64,000 nucleotides of DNA from Sphingomonas sp. Leaf242 (GCF_001422045.1 NZ_LMLW01000001.1:799150-863149), one strand, 5' to 3'. Positions 1 to 9,920 are shown, counted from the stretch's first letter. The notes: generated from the letters alone by a model not told the origin. Numbers and translations are program-made.

Positions 1-196
1 TGATGTCGGCGCCCGCAAAGAACGTGCGGCCGTCGCAGCGGATCACCATCGCGGTGATGCCGTCGTCGTTCACGCCTTCCCTAATCGCCGCTTCAAGGCC
101 CTGGCGGACCGCGGCGCCAAGCGCGTTGACCGGCGGGTTGTTCGAGATGATGACGAGCACGTCGTCATGGCGTTCGGTGCGGATCGGCGATGTCAT
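1..196 (-). CDS. Enoyl-CoA hydratase / 3-hydroxyacyl-CoA dehydrogenase, N-terminal part (runs off window)
   Basis: Only the first 65 codons are inside the window, from the ATG at 194-196. The translation has NNPPVNALG early and [12 protein letters not shown] at the edge, the crotonase-fold signature in which the backbone around GAD forms the oxyanion hole for CoA thioesters. In sphingomonads this N-terminus belongs to large FadJ/FadB-like bifunctional beta-oxidation enzymes, but a stand-alone enoyl-CoA hydratase cannot be excluded from this fragment. The nearby acyl-CoA ligase at 1664 fits a fatty-acid-degradation neighbourhood. Confidence 0.75.
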   Translation of the reverse strand, partial: MTSPIRTERHDDVLVIISNNPPVNALGAAVRQGLEAAIREGVNDDGITAMVIRCDGRTFFAGADI

Positions 197-210
197 CGTC
201 TATTCTCCTT

Positions 211-288
211 GTTCTCCTGCGAAAGCAGGAGCCCAGGGCCACATCGGCAGCCCTGTGTGATACTGGACTCCTGCGTGCGCAGGAGAAC
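211..288. repeat. Intergenic inverted-repeat element
   Basis: Arms at 211-231 and 268-288 are nearly complementary (about 3 mismatches in 21) and each arm is itself a small hairpin (CTCCTGC...GCAGGAG). It fills the gap between two minus-strand genes and resembles the other paired-arm elements in this window. Confidence 0.7.
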
Positions 289-294
289 GGAAAC

Positions 295-1515
295 TCAGGT
301 CATCGCCGCGTAGATCATCGTCTTCAGTTCGCGGCGGATGGGATAGAAACTGCTCGGCGAAAGCTGCGTCATGAACACCATCGACAGGCGCTCGACGGGG
401 TCGACGAAGAACGCGGTCGAGAACATTCCGCCCCAGTAGAACTCGCCCTTCGACCCCGGCACCATCGTCTTCGCGACGTCGTCAGTGATCGCGAACCCGA
501 GCCCGAAGCCGGTGCCCGCGTTCGACGCCTCGCTGAACAGCGACTTCGACATGGCCGCGAGATCGGATTTTCCGGGCAGATGGTTCTGCGTCATCAGGTC
601 GAGCGTCTTGCGCCCTAGGATGCGCGCGCCGTCGAGTTCGCCACCGTTCAGCAGCATCGTATTGAACCGGTGATAATCGAGCGCGGTCGAGACGAGCCCG
701 CCGCCGCCGGAAACGAGCTTCGGCTGCCGGCTCCACGCACTCTCAGTCCCGCGATCGTACATCACGCGGCCCTTGCCCGGCGCGAGCGTGTAGCAATCGG
801 TCAACCGGTCGAGCTTGTCGGCAGGAACCTGGAAGAAGGTGTCGTCCATCTTAAGCGGCGCGAAGATGCGCTCCCTGAAGAACTGGTCGAGCGGCAGGCC
901 CGACACGCGCTGCACGACCGCGCCGAGCACGTCGGTCGCGACCGAATAATTCCACGCGGTGCCAGGCGAGAATTCGAGCGGAATCTTCGCCAGCGCGCCG
1001 ATGAAGCCGTCGAGGTCATACCCGCCGTGCCAGCCCTCGATCTTGCCCTCGCGGTACGCGGCATCGACGTTCGACCGGTTCTGGAAACTATAGGTCAGCC
1101 CCGAGGTGTGGCGGAGCAGGTCGACCATCCGCATCGGCTCGGCGGTCGGCCTGGTCACGAAGGGCACGCCGCCACCGCCGCCATCATAGACGCCGATATC
1201 CTTGAACTCGGGCAGCACGTGGTGGACCGGCGTATCGACCGCAACGAGGCCCTGTTCGACCAGCATCATGAACGCGACCGAGGTGATCGGCTTGGTCATC
1301 GACGCGATCCGGAACAGCGATCCTTCGTCGACGCTCTTGCCGCCCTCACGCGCCGCGCCCGCGTTCGAGAAATGGACGATCTCGCCGTCCCGCGCGATCA
1401 GCAATTGCGCATTCGGCAGCTTGCCCGAATCGATATAGCGCGTCCGGAGGAGCGTATCGATCGCCGCCAATCGGCTCGCATCGAAGCCGTGCGCGGCAGG
1501 TTCAGCGATTTTCAC
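295..1515 (-). CDS. Serine hydrolase of the beta-lactamase / family VIII esterase type
   Basis: A 406-residue protein of the class C beta-lactamase-like superfamily. The nucleophile motif S-x-x-K is SMTK at residues 72-75. The second motif reads YSV (in WNYSVATDVLG) rather than the Y-x-N of true beta-lactamases, which is usual for family VIII carboxylesterases. A glycine-rich SGGGGLVSTA stretch follows and the C-terminus has GEFYWGGMFSTAFFVDP. There is no clear signal peptide, so a cytoplasmic esterase is more likely than a secreted penicillinase. It is transcribed away from the acyl-CoA ligase gene; the substrate is unknown. Confidence 0.85.
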   Translation of the reverse strand: MKIAEPAAHGFDASRLAAIDTLLRTRYIDSGKLPNAQLLIARDGEIVHFSNAGAAREGGKSVDEGSLFRIASMTKPITSVAFMMLVEQGLVAVDTPVHHVLPEFKDIGVYDGGGGGVPFVTRPTAEPMRMVDLLRHTSGLTYSFQNRSNVDAAYREGKIEGWHGGYDLDGFIGALAKIPLEFSPGTAWNYSVATDVLGAVVQRVSGLPLDQFFRERIFAPLKMDDTFFQVPADKLDRLTDCYTLAPGKGRVMYDRGTESAWSRQPKLVSGGGGLVSTALDYHRFNTMLLNGGELDGARILGRKTLDLMTQNHLPGKSDLAAMSKSLFSEASNAGTGFGLGFAITDDVAKTMVPGSKGEFYWGGMFSTAFFVDPVERLSMVFMTQLSPSSFYPIRRELKTMIYAAMT

Positions 1516-1663
1516 GATTCGACCGTCCGTGCCATGACCCGCTCCATACCCCTAGTTCGAACTTGGTGCCTCTATTGCCTTGAGTGCGGCATGAATCAAC
1601 TATAACCTGTCTTCGAACAGGCGATAAGCCAAACCCGAAATTCAACTCTGGAGTCAACCGGTC

Positions 1664-3415
1664 TTGGCAAGCGAACCGATCATCGCACTCGATCCCTCCT
1701 GGCCGGCGATGTCGCTCGCCGATGCCGAGCGAATGCTGACCGCGCCCGGCGCGAAGTTCGAGATGGAGACGCTGACGATCGACGGCATCGAGACGCGCGT
1801 CTGGAAGAACGCGCCGCCGTCGTTGCGCTGGCTGGCCGAGGCGGCGCGCGCGCATGGCGACAGGGTCTTCACAGCGTATGAGGACGAGCGCGTCACCTAC
1901 GAGGCGAACTTTCGCGCGATCGCCGTGCTGGCGCACCGATTGCGCGAGATGGGGATCGGTCCCGGCGAGCGCGTCGCGCTGGCGATGCGCAACCTGCCCG
2001 AATGGCCGGTCGCGTTCTTCGCGGGCGCGAGCATCGGTGCGATCATGGTGCCGCTCAACGCGTGGTGGACCGGCGCGGAGATGGAATACGGCCTCGCCGA
2101 CTCGGGCGCGCGCGTGCTGATCACCGACGACGAGCGACATCACCGGCTGGAGACGGCGTATGCGACGCTGCCGGCGCTGGAGCACGTGTTCGTCGCGCGC
2201 GCCGCCGAGCCGCTGACGGGGATCGTGACGCGGCTGGAGGACGTGATCGGCACTCCGCACGACTGGGCTGCGCTACCCGACGTAGGTCTGCCCGAGGCGA
2301 CCATTGCGCCCGACGACGACGCGACGATCTTCTACACCAGCGGCACCACCGGCGCGCCCAAAGGGGCACTCGGCACGCACCGCAACATGATGTCGAACAT
2401 CATCTCAGGCGGCTATTCCTCCGCCCGCTCGTTCCTGCGGCGTGGCGAGGCACCGCCCGAACCGACGCCGCGCGTCACGCTGACGGTGATTCCGCTGTTC
2501 CACGTCACCGCCTGCTCGGCGGGGATGATGGGGGTGATCGCGACCGGCAGTACGATGATCTTCATGCGGAAATGGGACACGATCCGCGCGATGGAGATCA
2601 TCGAGCGCGAGAAGGTCAACATCACCGGCGGCGTGCCGACCATTGCGTGGCAGTTGCTCGAGCATCCCGACCGTGGCCGCTACGACCTCTCGTCGCTCGA
2701 ATCGATCGCCTATGGCGGCGCGCCTGCGGCACCGGAACTGGTGAAGCGCATCTATGCCGAGTTCGGCGCGATGCCCGGCAATGGCTGGGGCATGACCGAG
2801 ACGATGGCGACCGTCACGCACCACGGCGGCGAGGATTACCTCAACCGCCCGACCAGCGCGGGACCACCAGTCGCGGCGGCCGACCTGAAGATCATGGCGG
2901 ACGACGGCGTGACCGAGATGCCTCTGGGCGAAATCGGCGAACTCTGGGCACGCGGCCCGATGATCGTGAAGGGCTACTGGAACAAGCCAGACGCGACCAC
3001 CGCGACCTTCGTCAACGGCTGGGTCCGAACCGGCGATCTCGCCCGGCTCGACGACGAGGGGTTCTGCTACATAGTCGACCGCGCCAAGGACATGATCATC
3101 CGAGGCGGCGAGAACATCTATTCGAGCGAGGTGGAGAACGTCCTCTACGCGCACCCGGCGGTGACCGACGCGGCGCTGATCGGCATTCCGCACCGGATGC
3201 TCGGCGAGGAGCCGGCGGCGGTGGTCCATCTCGCACCGGGGGCGGTGACGACCGAGGCGGAGTTGCAGAGCTGGGTGCGGCAACATCTGGCGGCGTTCAA
3301 GACGCCGGTTGCAGTGCGCTTCGTGCATGAGACTTTGCCGCGGAATGCGAACGGGAAGATCATGAAGAAGGATCTCCAGGCGCTGTTCGAGGACCGGGTG
3401 GGGGTGTCCACTTAG
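1664..3415 (+). CDS. Acyl-CoA synthetase (AMP-dependent ligase, class I adenylate-forming)
   Basis: A 583-residue acyl/aryl-CoA ligase that activates a carboxylic acid as acyl-AMP and then transfers it to CoA. The phosphate-binding motif FYTSGTTGAPKG is near residue 222, the adenine motif is GWGMTE, and the hinge region reads RTGDLARLDDEGFCYIVDRAKDMI. The C-terminal catalytic lysine lies in NANGKIMKKDL. The start is TTG at 1664 with GGAG at 1650-1653 about ten bases upstream; no ATG in frame preserves the N-terminus. Chain-length specificity cannot be read from the sequence. Confidence 0.9.
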   Translation: MASEPIIALDPSWPAMSLADAERMLTAPGAKFEMETLTIDGIETRVWKNAPPSLRWLAEAARAHGDRVFTAYEDERVTYEANFRAIAVLAHRLREMGIGPGERVALAMRNLPEWPVAFFAGASIGAIMVPLNAWWTGAEMEYGLADSGARVLITDDERHHRLETAYATLPALEHVFVARAAEPLTGIVTRLEDVIGTPHDWAALPDVGLPEATIAPDDDATIFYTSGTTGAPKGALGTHRNMMSNIISGGYSSARSFLRRGEAPPEPTPRVTLTVIPLFHVTACSAGMMGVIATGSTMIFMRKWDTIRAMEIIEREKVNITGGVPTIAWQLLEHPDRGRYDLSSLESIAYGGAPAAPELVKRIYAEFGAMPGNGWGMTETMATVTHHGGEDYLNRPTSAGPPVAAADLKIMADDGVTEMPLGEIGELWARGPMIVKGYWNKPDATTATFVNGWVRTGDLARLDDEGFCYIVDRAKDMIIRGGENIYSSEVENVLYAHPAVTDAALIGIPHRMLGEEPAAVVHLAPGAVTTEAELQSWVRQHLAAFKTPVAVRFVHETLPRNANGKIMKKDLQALFEDRVGVST

Positions 3416-3440
3416 GAGACCGTACCTGATATTACTCCGT

Positions 3441-3523
3441 GATCCTGACGAACGTCAGGATCCAGGGTAACGGAGGGCAGCGCTTTTTTGGCTCTGGGTC
3501 CGGACTTTCGTCAGGATGACGAA
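3441..3523. repeat. Inverted-repeat element (GTCAGGAT family)
   Basis: Arms around 3441-3460 and 3500-3523 carry CCTGACG...CGTCAGG blocks and pair with a few mismatches. The same family recurs at 16176-16257 with perfect arms. It lies in the 238-bp gap between the ligase and the AI-2E family gene, where I see nothing else. Confidence 0.7.
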
Positions 3524-3653
3524 GAGCGGGTGTCTCCGGATCAAGACATGATCGGACATGACGCGCTCTTTTCGAGGAATTCCATCGCGCTGGCACCGCG
3601 CGCCGCTTGAATGCCGGCCGGGATTACGGGATGGGAGTGGCAAAGGAATTGCC

Positions 3654-4925
3654 ATGATGGACGAGGGTCTTCGCGAGGAAACGCATCAGCCGCAGGGCGG
3701 GGACGGCGTCGTCGCGGAAGGTCCGCCGGCCGAATGTGCGTTTGGGTTGCCGATCGCGGTCGGGGTCGAGGATGCGATGCGGATCGCGCAGCGTCGCGAT
3801 CGGTTGCTCGCGGCGCTGACGCTGACCGCTGGCGTGGGCCTGATCCTCGCGACGCCGTTCGCGCTGAAGTCGGGCGCGGAGTTTTTCCTACCGCTCACGA
3901 TCGCGCTCGTGATTTCCGTCGCGCTCGTGCCTGTGCTGGAATGGCTCGAACGGCGCCACGTGCCGTCGCCACTCGCCGCGATCCTCTGCATCCTCGTGTT
4001 CCTGATCGCCGCGAACATCGCGATCGCCGCGATCCTCGTCCCTGCGACCGACTTCTTTCGACTGTTGCCGACACGGTTGGACCGGATCCAGAGCAACCTC
4101 GCACCGCTGCTCGACCTGTATTCGAGCCTCGAGAAATACGTGAACAAGACGCTGCGGCAGGTCGCGTCGACGCCGATCAAGCAGCCGGCGACCGCTGGCG
4201 TCGCCGCGCCGGGCTCGATCCTCGAACTTGCGGCGACGTCGGCGCCGGCGGTTATCGTGCAATTCCTGTTCGGCGTGCTGATCGTGTTCTTCTTCCTCTC
4301 GGGCTGGACGCGGATGCGGCGGCAGACGATCACCGGGCGGACCAGCTTCGACGGGGCGATGGCGACCGCTCGGGTGATCCAGGATATCGTCGACGACGTG
4401 TCGGCGTATCTCGGGACGATCACGCTGATCAATATCGTGCTCGGGATCGTCACCGGGACCGCGTTGTGGTTCATCGGCATGCCGTATCCGGCGATGTGGG
4501 GCGGGATCGTCGCGCTGCTCAATTACATCCCGTATTTCGGGCCGGTGATCGGTGCGTTCCTACTCGCGCTGGGCGGGCTGATGACGTTCTCGGACATCTG
4601 GATGGCGATGCTGCCGCCGGCGCTGATGTACGGGCTGCATCTGGTCGAGGCGAACGCGATCACGCCGTTCGTGGTCGGGCACCGGTTGACGATCAGTCCG
4701 TTGCTGATCCTGATTTCGCTGAGCTTCTGGGGATGGGTGTGGGGCACGTCGGGCGCACTGCTCGCGGTTCCGCTGCTGATCATCATCCAGACGATCGTGA
4801 AGGCCGCTGGAAAGCCCGACATCGCCGGGTTCCTGTTCGAGCACGGGACGCTGGTGCAGCCCAAGACCGGACGCAATCGCCGTCGTGGCGACCCGCCCGA
4901 GGCACAACGTGAAACTGGCGGATAA
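3654..4925 (+). CDS. AI-2E family transporter (PerM-like membrane permease)
   Basis: About 423 residues with a hydrophilic N-terminus, then the typical family layout: paired membrane helices (about residues 40-90), a periplasm-facing amphipathic stretch, and a C-terminal block of five or six helices containing the family signature around PYPAMWGGIVALLNYIPYFGP. The family includes AI-2 exporters and Na+/H+ antiporters, so the substrate is not defined. I chose ATG 3654 because AAAGGA lies just upstream; an in-frame start at 3558 would add an unlikely basic tail overlapping the upstream repeat. Confidence 0.85.
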   Translation: MMDEGLREETHQPQGGDGVVAEGPPAECAFGLPIAVGVEDAMRIAQRRDRLLAALTLTAGVGLILATPFALKSGAEFFLPLTIALVISVALVPVLEWLERRHVPSPLAAILCILVFLIAANIAIAAILVPATDFFRLLPTRLDRIQSNLAPLLDLYSSLEKYVNKTLRQVASTPIKQPATAGVAAPGSILELAATSAPAVIVQFLFGVLIVFFFLSGWTRMRRQTITGRTSFDGAMATARVIQDIVDDVSAYLGTITLINIVLGIVTGTALWFIGMPYPAMWGGIVALLNYIPYFGPVIGAFLLALGGLMTFSDIWMAMLPPALMYGLHLVEANAITPFVVGHRLTISPLLILISLSFWGWVWGTSGALLAVPLLIIIQTIVKAAGKPDIAGFLFEHGTLVQPKTGRNRRRGDPPEAQRETGG

Positions 4926-4979
4926 TTTGGGTTGACGGTATCCGAACCCTCGCCTAGTTGCCGCCTCCACGCTGTTTCA

Positions 4980-5056
<77 letters not shown>

Positions 5057-5154
5057 TCGTTTGCCCTGACCGGGTAGATGGTTCGAGATAGTGTTGAGGT
5101 TTTGACGAGCCTTCCCGCGTGTCCTTTGGGGCGCTAGGGTTCGTCATTGGGAAT

Positions 5155-5231
<77 letters not shown>

Positions 5232-5292
5232 CCCTATTGGGGTGGCCGAGACCCTTTTTAGATTTTGGATGCAGAGAGCATTCCACCCCATA

Positions 5293-5444
5293 CCGTTCGT
5301 GCTGAGTAGAGACCGAGTAGCTTCGTCAGAAGCGTATCGAGGGCTCGTATCGAAGCATGTGTTACGCGCGCCAACCTGTCCTTCGGTACGACCTCTCGAT
5401 ACGCCGCCTTCGGCGACTACTCGATGGCTACTCAGGACGAACGG
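5293..5444. repeat. Inverted-repeat element (CGTTCGT...ACGAACG family)
   Basis: Outer arms 5293-5309 and 5428-5444 pair over 17 bp with one mismatch. Internal segments (GTATCGAGGGCTCG, CCTCTCGATACG) also pair, giving a long branched hairpin. It occupies the 299-bp gap between the second tRNA-Asp and the DUF2842 gene. No ORF in that gap is convincing. Confidence 0.7.
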
Positions 5445-5530
5445 TGGGGGGGCGGACGGAACGCGTCGGGTCAGGGAGACGGTAGTGGGGGTGGAGCGCA
5501 TCGGCGCAGGGAGCCGACAGGTGGGCTGGG

Positions 5531-5731
5531 TTACCGCCCGAGCTCCATCCACCGCAGGACCGGCTTCAGCGGTGCGATCCAGATCAGGCCGGTGAACAGG
5601 TAGAACACCAGTTGCCCCAGCCAGTGCCAGCTGCCGACGATGTTCGACAGGCTGACGATTGCTACGCACCATACCAGGATCAGTAGCAAGATGCCGAGCA
5701 TGCCGACGGGTTTGCGCCAGGTTGGCGTCAT
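5531..5731 (-). CDS. DUF2842 small membrane protein
   Basis: A 66-residue protein with two hydrophobic helices (about residues 9-27 and 40-55) and a WIAPLKPVLRWME C-terminus, matching the small alphaproteobacterial DUF2842 family of unknown function. Its ATG overlaps the stop of the upstream fau gene by four bases (5728-5731), so it is translationally coupled and probably in the same operon. Confidence 0.75.
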   Translation of the reverse strand: MTPTWRKPVGMLGILLLILVWCVAIVSLSNIVGSWHWLGQLVFYLFTGLIWIAPLKPVLRWMELGR

Positions 5732-6261
5732 GGCGTGATCCAGTCTGATTCGGTGGCGATGGCGTGGAGCGGGACGTCCCACGGGTCTGGGGTCAGCGTG
5801 TCGACTTCCTGCACCGACAACGCAACCCCGACGCGCCAGGCGTTCGGGTGGGCGAGGAAGGCGCGGTCGTAATAGCCGGCGCCCTGGCCGATCCGGTTGC
5901 CGCTGCGATCGAAGCCGACGAGCGGCGTGAGGATGATGTCGGGTTCGAGTTCGGCGGCGTCTGCGGCGGGCTGGTGCAGCCCGAACGGTCCGGCGATCAG
6001 CGCCGCCTCGGTTGCCCATGACAGGAAGCGCATCGGCAGCGACCGGCGGACGACATGCGGCAGGGCGATGACGCATCCGGCATCGACCGCGGCGCGCGCG
6101 AAGGGCGAGGGGTCCGCTTCGCCCCCGAACGGGACATACGAGGCGACCGTCAGTCCGGGTTTCAGCCAGTCAAGGAACGCCGACGGCACCGGAAGCTCGA
6201 CCGGCGGGCGCGCTTCTCGCGCGGCGCGGAGCGAGGCTCTGAGCGCGCTCTTGTCGGTCAT
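5728..6261 (-). CDS. fau: 5-formyltetrahydrofolate cyclo-ligase
   Basis: A 177-residue enzyme that converts 5-formyl-THF to 5,10-methenyl-THF with ATP, recycling a folate storage form. The family signature GQGAGYYDRAF and the C-terminal WDVPLHAIATE motif are present, and the length is normal for the family. It follows the predicted 6S RNA and zapA on the same strand, the conserved zapA-ssrS-fau order of many proteobacteria. Confidence 0.9.
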   Translation of the reverse strand: MTDKSALRASLRAAREARPPVELPVPSAFLDWLKPGLTVASYVPFGGEADPSPFARAAVDAGCVIALPHVVRRSLPMRFLSWATEAALIAGPFGLHQPAADAAELEPDIILTPLVGFDRSGNRIGQGAGYYDRAFLAHPNAWRVGVALSVQEVDTLTPDPWDVPLHAIATESDWITP

Positions 6262-6299
6262 GCGCTTGCGACCCTGAGATAGGGGGAGGATGGTGGTGT

Positions 6300-6457
6300 G
6301 GCGGGCCCACCATGGCCGTGTGCCGGGTTATCCACTGACGCACGGTACGTCAGGTGGGGACCATGTGCTTCGGACCAGGATCCTAACAGGGACAGCCCCC
6401 TATGGATGATGAATAGCCTCAGGGATAATAAAGGCTCGTACCGGGCAGAACCCGCCA
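6300..6457 (-). ncRNA. ssrS: 6S RNA (ssrS) candidate
   Basis: The 200-bp gap between zapA and fau holds a segment whose ends pair on the minus strand (GGCGGGTTC at the 5' end near 6456 against GGGCCCGCC at the 3' end near 6300). The interior is mostly complementary with an open, A/T-rich centre (around TATTATCCCTG and GGATAACCC). That is the 6S RNA layout: a long interrupted hairpin mimicking an open promoter and binding sigma70 RNA polymerase. Position between zapA and fau is the classical ssrS location. Ends are approximate. Confidence 0.75.
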
Positions 6458-6465
6458 CAACCAAT

Positions 6466-6789
6466 CTAGGCGTTGGGCGGGCTAAGCTCAAGGGGCGTGC
6501 GTTCGAGAACCTGGGCGAGCCCTTCGAGACGATCGGCGATCCGGGTAAGTGCGATCTCGCTGACTGCGGAGCCTTCGGGTGGCCGGTGCGCGGCTTCGTC
6601 GAGGTCGTCGGCGAGCATCAGCGCGACGAACAGCATCGCGCGCTCGGCGCTGAGACCGCCGGCCGCGCGGTCCGCGGTCGCCCAGCGCTCGGCGACCATC
6701 GCGCCCAGCAGCCGCACGCGCGACTCTTCGCCGTCACGGCAGGCGACGGCGTGGGGACGGCCGCCGATATCGAGCATGACCTGGGCCAT
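6466..6789 (-). CDS. zapA: Cell division protein ZapA
   Basis: A 107-residue protein starting MAQVMLDIGGRPHAVAC, with the ZapA N-terminal beta hairpin, then a helical region (ERAMLFVALMLADDLDEA) that forms the dimer/tetramer coiled coil. ZapA bundles FtsZ filaments at midcell. Its ATG overlaps the stop of the preceding small gene (6787-6791), indicating coupling. It sits directly upstream of the 6S RNA candidate. Confidence 0.85.
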   Translation of the reverse strand: MAQVMLDIGGRPHAVACRDGEESRVRLLGAMVAERWATADRAAGGLSAERAMLFVALMLADDLDEAAHRPPEGSAVSEIALTRIADRLEGLAQVLERTPLELSPPNA

Positions 6790-6983
6790 CAGTTGGGGCT
6801 CCCGCGCGTGATGACGTCGTCGAGCGCGGCGACGGCTTCGGCCATCCGCGCCTTGAGGGCGGCGTGGCGCTTGGCGAGCGCGTCGCCGGCTTCGGTGCGG
6901 GCTGCAATGGCGGATTCGATCCGTGCGATCGCGGCGTCGATCCGTTCGACGGCAGTTGGTCCGTCGGGAAGTGTTTCTGACAT
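6789..6983 (-). CDS. Small coiled-coil hypothetical protein upstream of zapA
   Basis: A 64-residue, Ala-rich, almost wholly helical protein with heptad-like spacing (AIARIESAIAARTEAGDALAK and following). Its stop overlaps the zapA start by one base. Similar short helical ORFs commonly precede zapA in sphingomonads. I do not recognise a named family; a division-related role is suggested only by position. Confidence 0.7.
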   Translation of the reverse strand: MSETLPDGPTAVERIDAAIARIESAIAARTEAGDALAKRHAALKARMAEAVAALDDVITRGSPN

Positions 6984-7127
6984 GCCATGCGAGATAGCAT
7001 GGACGGGGGGTGCGACAAGTCGGTTTAGGCGAAACCCATCACCATCCACGGTGTTGACAGGGCGCCCCACCGCCCCGCAAAGGCTGCGCGCCCGGAACGG
7101 ACTCGCGGGCGTAGCGGAGATACAGCA

Positions 7128-8138
7128 ATGACGGTCAAGGTTGCGATCAATGGTTTCGGGCGCATCGGCCGTCTCGTCGCCCGTGCGGTACTCGAACAGT
7201 CGAACGGCGCACTCGAACTCGTCGCGATCAACGATCTCGGCGATGCCAAGTCGAACGCCTGGCTGTTCAAGCGTGACAGCGTGCACGGCAAGTATCCGGG
7301 TGAGGTTTCGGCCGAGGGCAACGAGCTGGTCGTCGACGGCAAGCGCATTCGCGTTACCGCCGAGCGCGACCCCGCCAATCTGCCGCACGCCGAGCTGGGC
7401 GTCGACATCGTCCTCGAATGCACCGGCTTCTTCACCGACAAGGCGAGCTGCCAGAAGCATCTCGATGCGGGTGCCAAGAAGGTGCTGATCTCGGCGCCTG
7501 GCAAGAACGTCGACCTGACCGTCGTTTACGGCGTCAACCACGACAAGCTGACCGCCGAGCATACGATCGTCTCGAACGCGTCATGCACCACCAACTGCCT
7601 CGCGCCCGTCGCCAAGGTGCTGAACGATGCGATCGGCATCGAGCGCGGCCTGATGACGACCGTGCATGCGTACACCAACGACCAGAAGATCCTCGACCAG
7701 ATCCACCCGGATCTGCGTCGTGCGCGTGCTGCGGCGATGTCGATGATCCCGACCACGACGGGGGCCGCGCGTGCGGTTGCCGAAGTGCTGCCGGAGCTGA
7801 AGGGCAAGCTCGACGGTTCGGCAATCCGCGTGCCGGTGCCGGACGTTTCGCTGATCGACCTGACCTTCACCCCGTCGCGCGATACGACGCGTGAAGAGGT
7901 GAATGCGGTGCTGAAGGCGGCCTCCGAGAGCGGCCCGCTGGTCGGCGTGCTCGACTGGTCGGACGAGCCGCTCGTCTCGATCGATCTCCAGCATACCCCG
8001 GCGTCGTCGACGATCGACAGCCTGGAGACCGCGGTGATCGACGGCAAGCTGGTCCGTGTCGTCAGCTGGTACGACAACGAGTGGGGCTTCTCGAACCGCA
8101 TGGTCGATACGGCCACGGCGATGGCGAAGTTCATCTAA
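7128..8138 (+). CDS. gap: Glyceraldehyde-3-phosphate dehydrogenase, type I
   Basis: A 336-residue glycolytic enzyme oxidising glyceraldehyde-3-phosphate to 1,3-bisphosphoglycerate. The Rossmann motif INGFGRIGR is at residues 7-15 and the catalytic cysteine lies in SNASCTTNC. The C-terminal [12 protein letters not shown] is canonical. Start at ATG 7128 is preceded by a GGAG-type site (agcGGAGatacagca). It begins a gap-MOSC-pgk block. Confidence 0.97.
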   Translation: MTVKVAINGFGRIGRLVARAVLEQSNGALELVAINDLGDAKSNAWLFKRDSVHGKYPGEVSAEGNELVVDGKRIRVTAERDPANLPHAELGVDIVLECTGFFTDKASCQKHLDAGAKKVLISAPGKNVDLTVVYGVNHDKLTAEHTIVSNASCTTNCLAPVAKVLNDAIGIERGLMTTVHAYTNDQKILDQIHPDLRRARAAAMSMIPTTTGAARAVAEVLPELKGKLDGSAIRVPVPDVSLIDLTFTPSRDTTREEVNAVLKAASESGPLVGVLDWSDEPLVSIDLQHTPASSTIDSLETAVIDGKLVRVVSWYDNEWGFSNRMVDTATAMAKFI

Positions 8139-8163
8139 GCTCGCGATCTATGCGTCCCCTCTT

Positions 8164-8237
8164 CCGTTCGCTTCGAGCGCAGTCGAGAAGTCGTTTCCCG
8201 TGACAGATGGTGTCTCGACTGCGCTCGACACGAACGG
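8164..8237. repeat. Inverted-repeat element between gap and the MOSC gene
   Basis: Arms 8164-8188 and 8213-8237 share CGAGCGCAGTCGAGA and its complement plus CCGTTCG/CGAACGG outer ends. The sequence just after the right arm (GGGGAGGGAG, 8237-8245) is the apparent Shine-Dalgarno of the MOSC gene. Confidence 0.75.
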
Positions 8238-8247
8238 GGAGGGAGCG

Positions 8248-8733
8248 GTGGCTCAGGCCCCGGCCTCGACGACAGTCGGCACGATCGCCGGGATCGCTCG
8301 CCACGCCCGCGCCAAAGCCCCTATGGAGGTCATCGACGATGTCGAGATCACCATCGAGGCTGGTCTGCACGGCGACTTCCGCGGTCGCGTGAAGCCCGGC
8401 GGCAAGGGGCGGCGGCAGGTCACGTTGCTCGAACGTGGCGACTGGGACGCCGCGATGGCCGAAGTCGGGCGCGATATTCCGTGGTACGAGCGCCGTGCGA
8501 ACCTGCTCGTCGACGGCTTCGATCTTCCCCAGATACCCGGCACGCGGCTGCGCATCGGCGCGGACGTCGTCCTGGAGGTGACGCGCCATACCGATCCGTG
8601 CGACCGCATGGATGCACTGGCGCCAGGATTGTTCGCCGCGCTGACGCCGGACTGGCGGGGCGGGGCGTGTACCCGAGTTTTGATGGGCGGCAGAATCGCC
8701 GTCGGTGATGAGATCAGGATCGAAGAACCATGA
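8248..8733 (+). CDS. MOSC domain-containing protein
   Basis: About 161 residues with a MOSC (molybdenum cofactor sulfurase C-terminal) fold: [11 protein letters not shown], then [13 protein letters not shown], and the conserved cysteine in [13 protein letters not shown] context (RHTDPCDRM). MOSC proteins bind sulfur or Moco-related substrates on this cysteine. The frame is open from 8056, inside gap, but GTG 8248 follows GGGGAGGGAG and is the best start. The stop overlaps the pgk ATG by four bases, so it is coupled to pgk although its function is unrelated to glycolysis. Confidence 0.8.
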   Translation: MAQAPASTTVGTIAGIARHARAKAPMEVIDDVEITIEAGLHGDFRGRVKPGGKGRRQVTLLERGDWDAAMAEVGRDIPWYERRANLLVDGFDLPQIPGTRLRIGADVVLEVTRHTDPCDRMDALAPGLFAALTPDWRGGACTRVLMGGRIAVGDEIRIEEP

Positions 8734-9920
8734 CCAAGCCATTCAAGACGCTCGATGATATGGGCGATGTCCAGGGCAAGCGCGTGCTCGTGCGCGAAGA
8801 CCTCAACGTGCCGATGGCCGAGGGTCGCGTCACCGACGATACCCGTCTGCGCGCCACCGTCGCGACGGTTGGCGAACTCGCCGACAAGGGCGCGATCGTC
8901 CTCGTCCTCGCGCATTTCGGCCGTCCGAAGGGGGTGCCGAGCCCCGAATTCTCGCTTTCGCAGGTCGTGAAGCCGTATAGCGAAGTGCTCGGCCGCGAAG
9001 TACGCTACATCGACTGGGAAGGGGCGGATGACGCCGTCGCTACGCTCGAACCCGGCGATATCGCGGTTCTGGAGAACACGCGCTTCTTCGGCGGCGAGGA
9101 GACAAACGACGCGGCGGTCGTCCAGCGGTTTGCAAGCCTTGGCGATCTCTACGTCAACGATGCCTTCTCGGCTGCGCACCGCGCGCATGCCTCGACCGAG
9201 GGTATTGCCCACGTATTGCCCGCCTTTGCCGGCCGGGCGATGGAAGCCGAACTCGATGCGCTCCAGAAGGCGCTTGGCGAGCCCGAGCATCCGGTTGCGG
9301 CGGTCGTGGGGGGCGCGAAGGTGTCGTCGAAGCTCGACGTGCTGCGGCATCTCGTCACCAAGGTAGATCATCTGATCATCGGCGGCGGCATGGCGAACAC
9401 CTTCCTCGCGGCGCGCGGGGTCGATGTCGGTAAAAGCCTTTGCGAGCATGATCTTGCGAGCGTTTGCGAACAGATCATGGAAGCTGCGGACAAGGCGAAC
9501 TGCACCGTCCACCTGCCGTACGACGTCGTGGTCGCCAAGGAGTTCAAGCCGAACCCCGCCACCCGTACGGTCAACGTGCACGAAGTCGCCGCCGACGAGA
9601 TGATTCTCGACGTCGGTCCGGCTGCGGTCGAGTCGCTCGGCGACGTGCTGAAGAACTGCCGCACGTTGGTATGGAACGGCCCGCTCGGCGCGTTCGAGAC
9701 GCCGCCGTTCGACAAGGCAACCGTCGCGCTCGCCAAGACCGCTGCGGCGCTTACCGAAGGCGGTTCACTCGTCTCGGTCGCGGGCGGTGGCGATACGGTT
9801 GCGGCGCTCAATCACGCGGGCGTCGCGGATGCGTTCACCTTCGTCTCGACGGCGGGCGGCGCGTTTCTCGAGTGGATGGAAGGCAAGGACCTCCCCGGCG
9901 TCGCGGCGCTGACGCGTTAA
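8730..9920 (+). CDS. pgk: Phosphoglycerate kinase
   Basis: A 396-residue PGK producing ATP from 1,3-bisphosphoglycerate. The N-terminal substrate motif reads VREDLNVPM, with Glu where RVDLNVP is common, followed by LAHFGRPKG. The nucleotide site has WNGPLGAFE and GGGDTVAAL near the C-terminus. Its ATG overlaps the MOSC stop. Its TAA overlaps the convergent TlpA-like gene's stop by four bases, leaving no space for a separate terminator. Confidence 0.97.
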   Translation: MTKPFKTLDDMGDVQGKRVLVREDLNVPMAEGRVTDDTRLRATVATVGELADKGAIVLVLAHFGRPKGVPSPEFSLSQVVKPYSEVLGREVRYIDWEGADDAVATLEPGDIAVLENTRFFGGEETNDAAVVQRFASLGDLYVNDAFSAAHRAHASTEGIAHVLPAFAGRAMEAELDALQKALGEPEHPVAAVVGGAKVSSKLDVLRHLVTKVDHLIIGGGMANTFLAARGVDVGKSLCEHDLASVCEQIMEAADKANCTVHLPYDVVVAKEFKPNPATRTVNVHEVAADEMILDVGPAAVESLGDVLKNCRTLVWNGPLGAFETPPFDKATVALAKTAAALTEGGSLVSVAGGGDTVAALNHAGVADAFTFVSTAGGAFLEWMEGKDLPGVAALTR

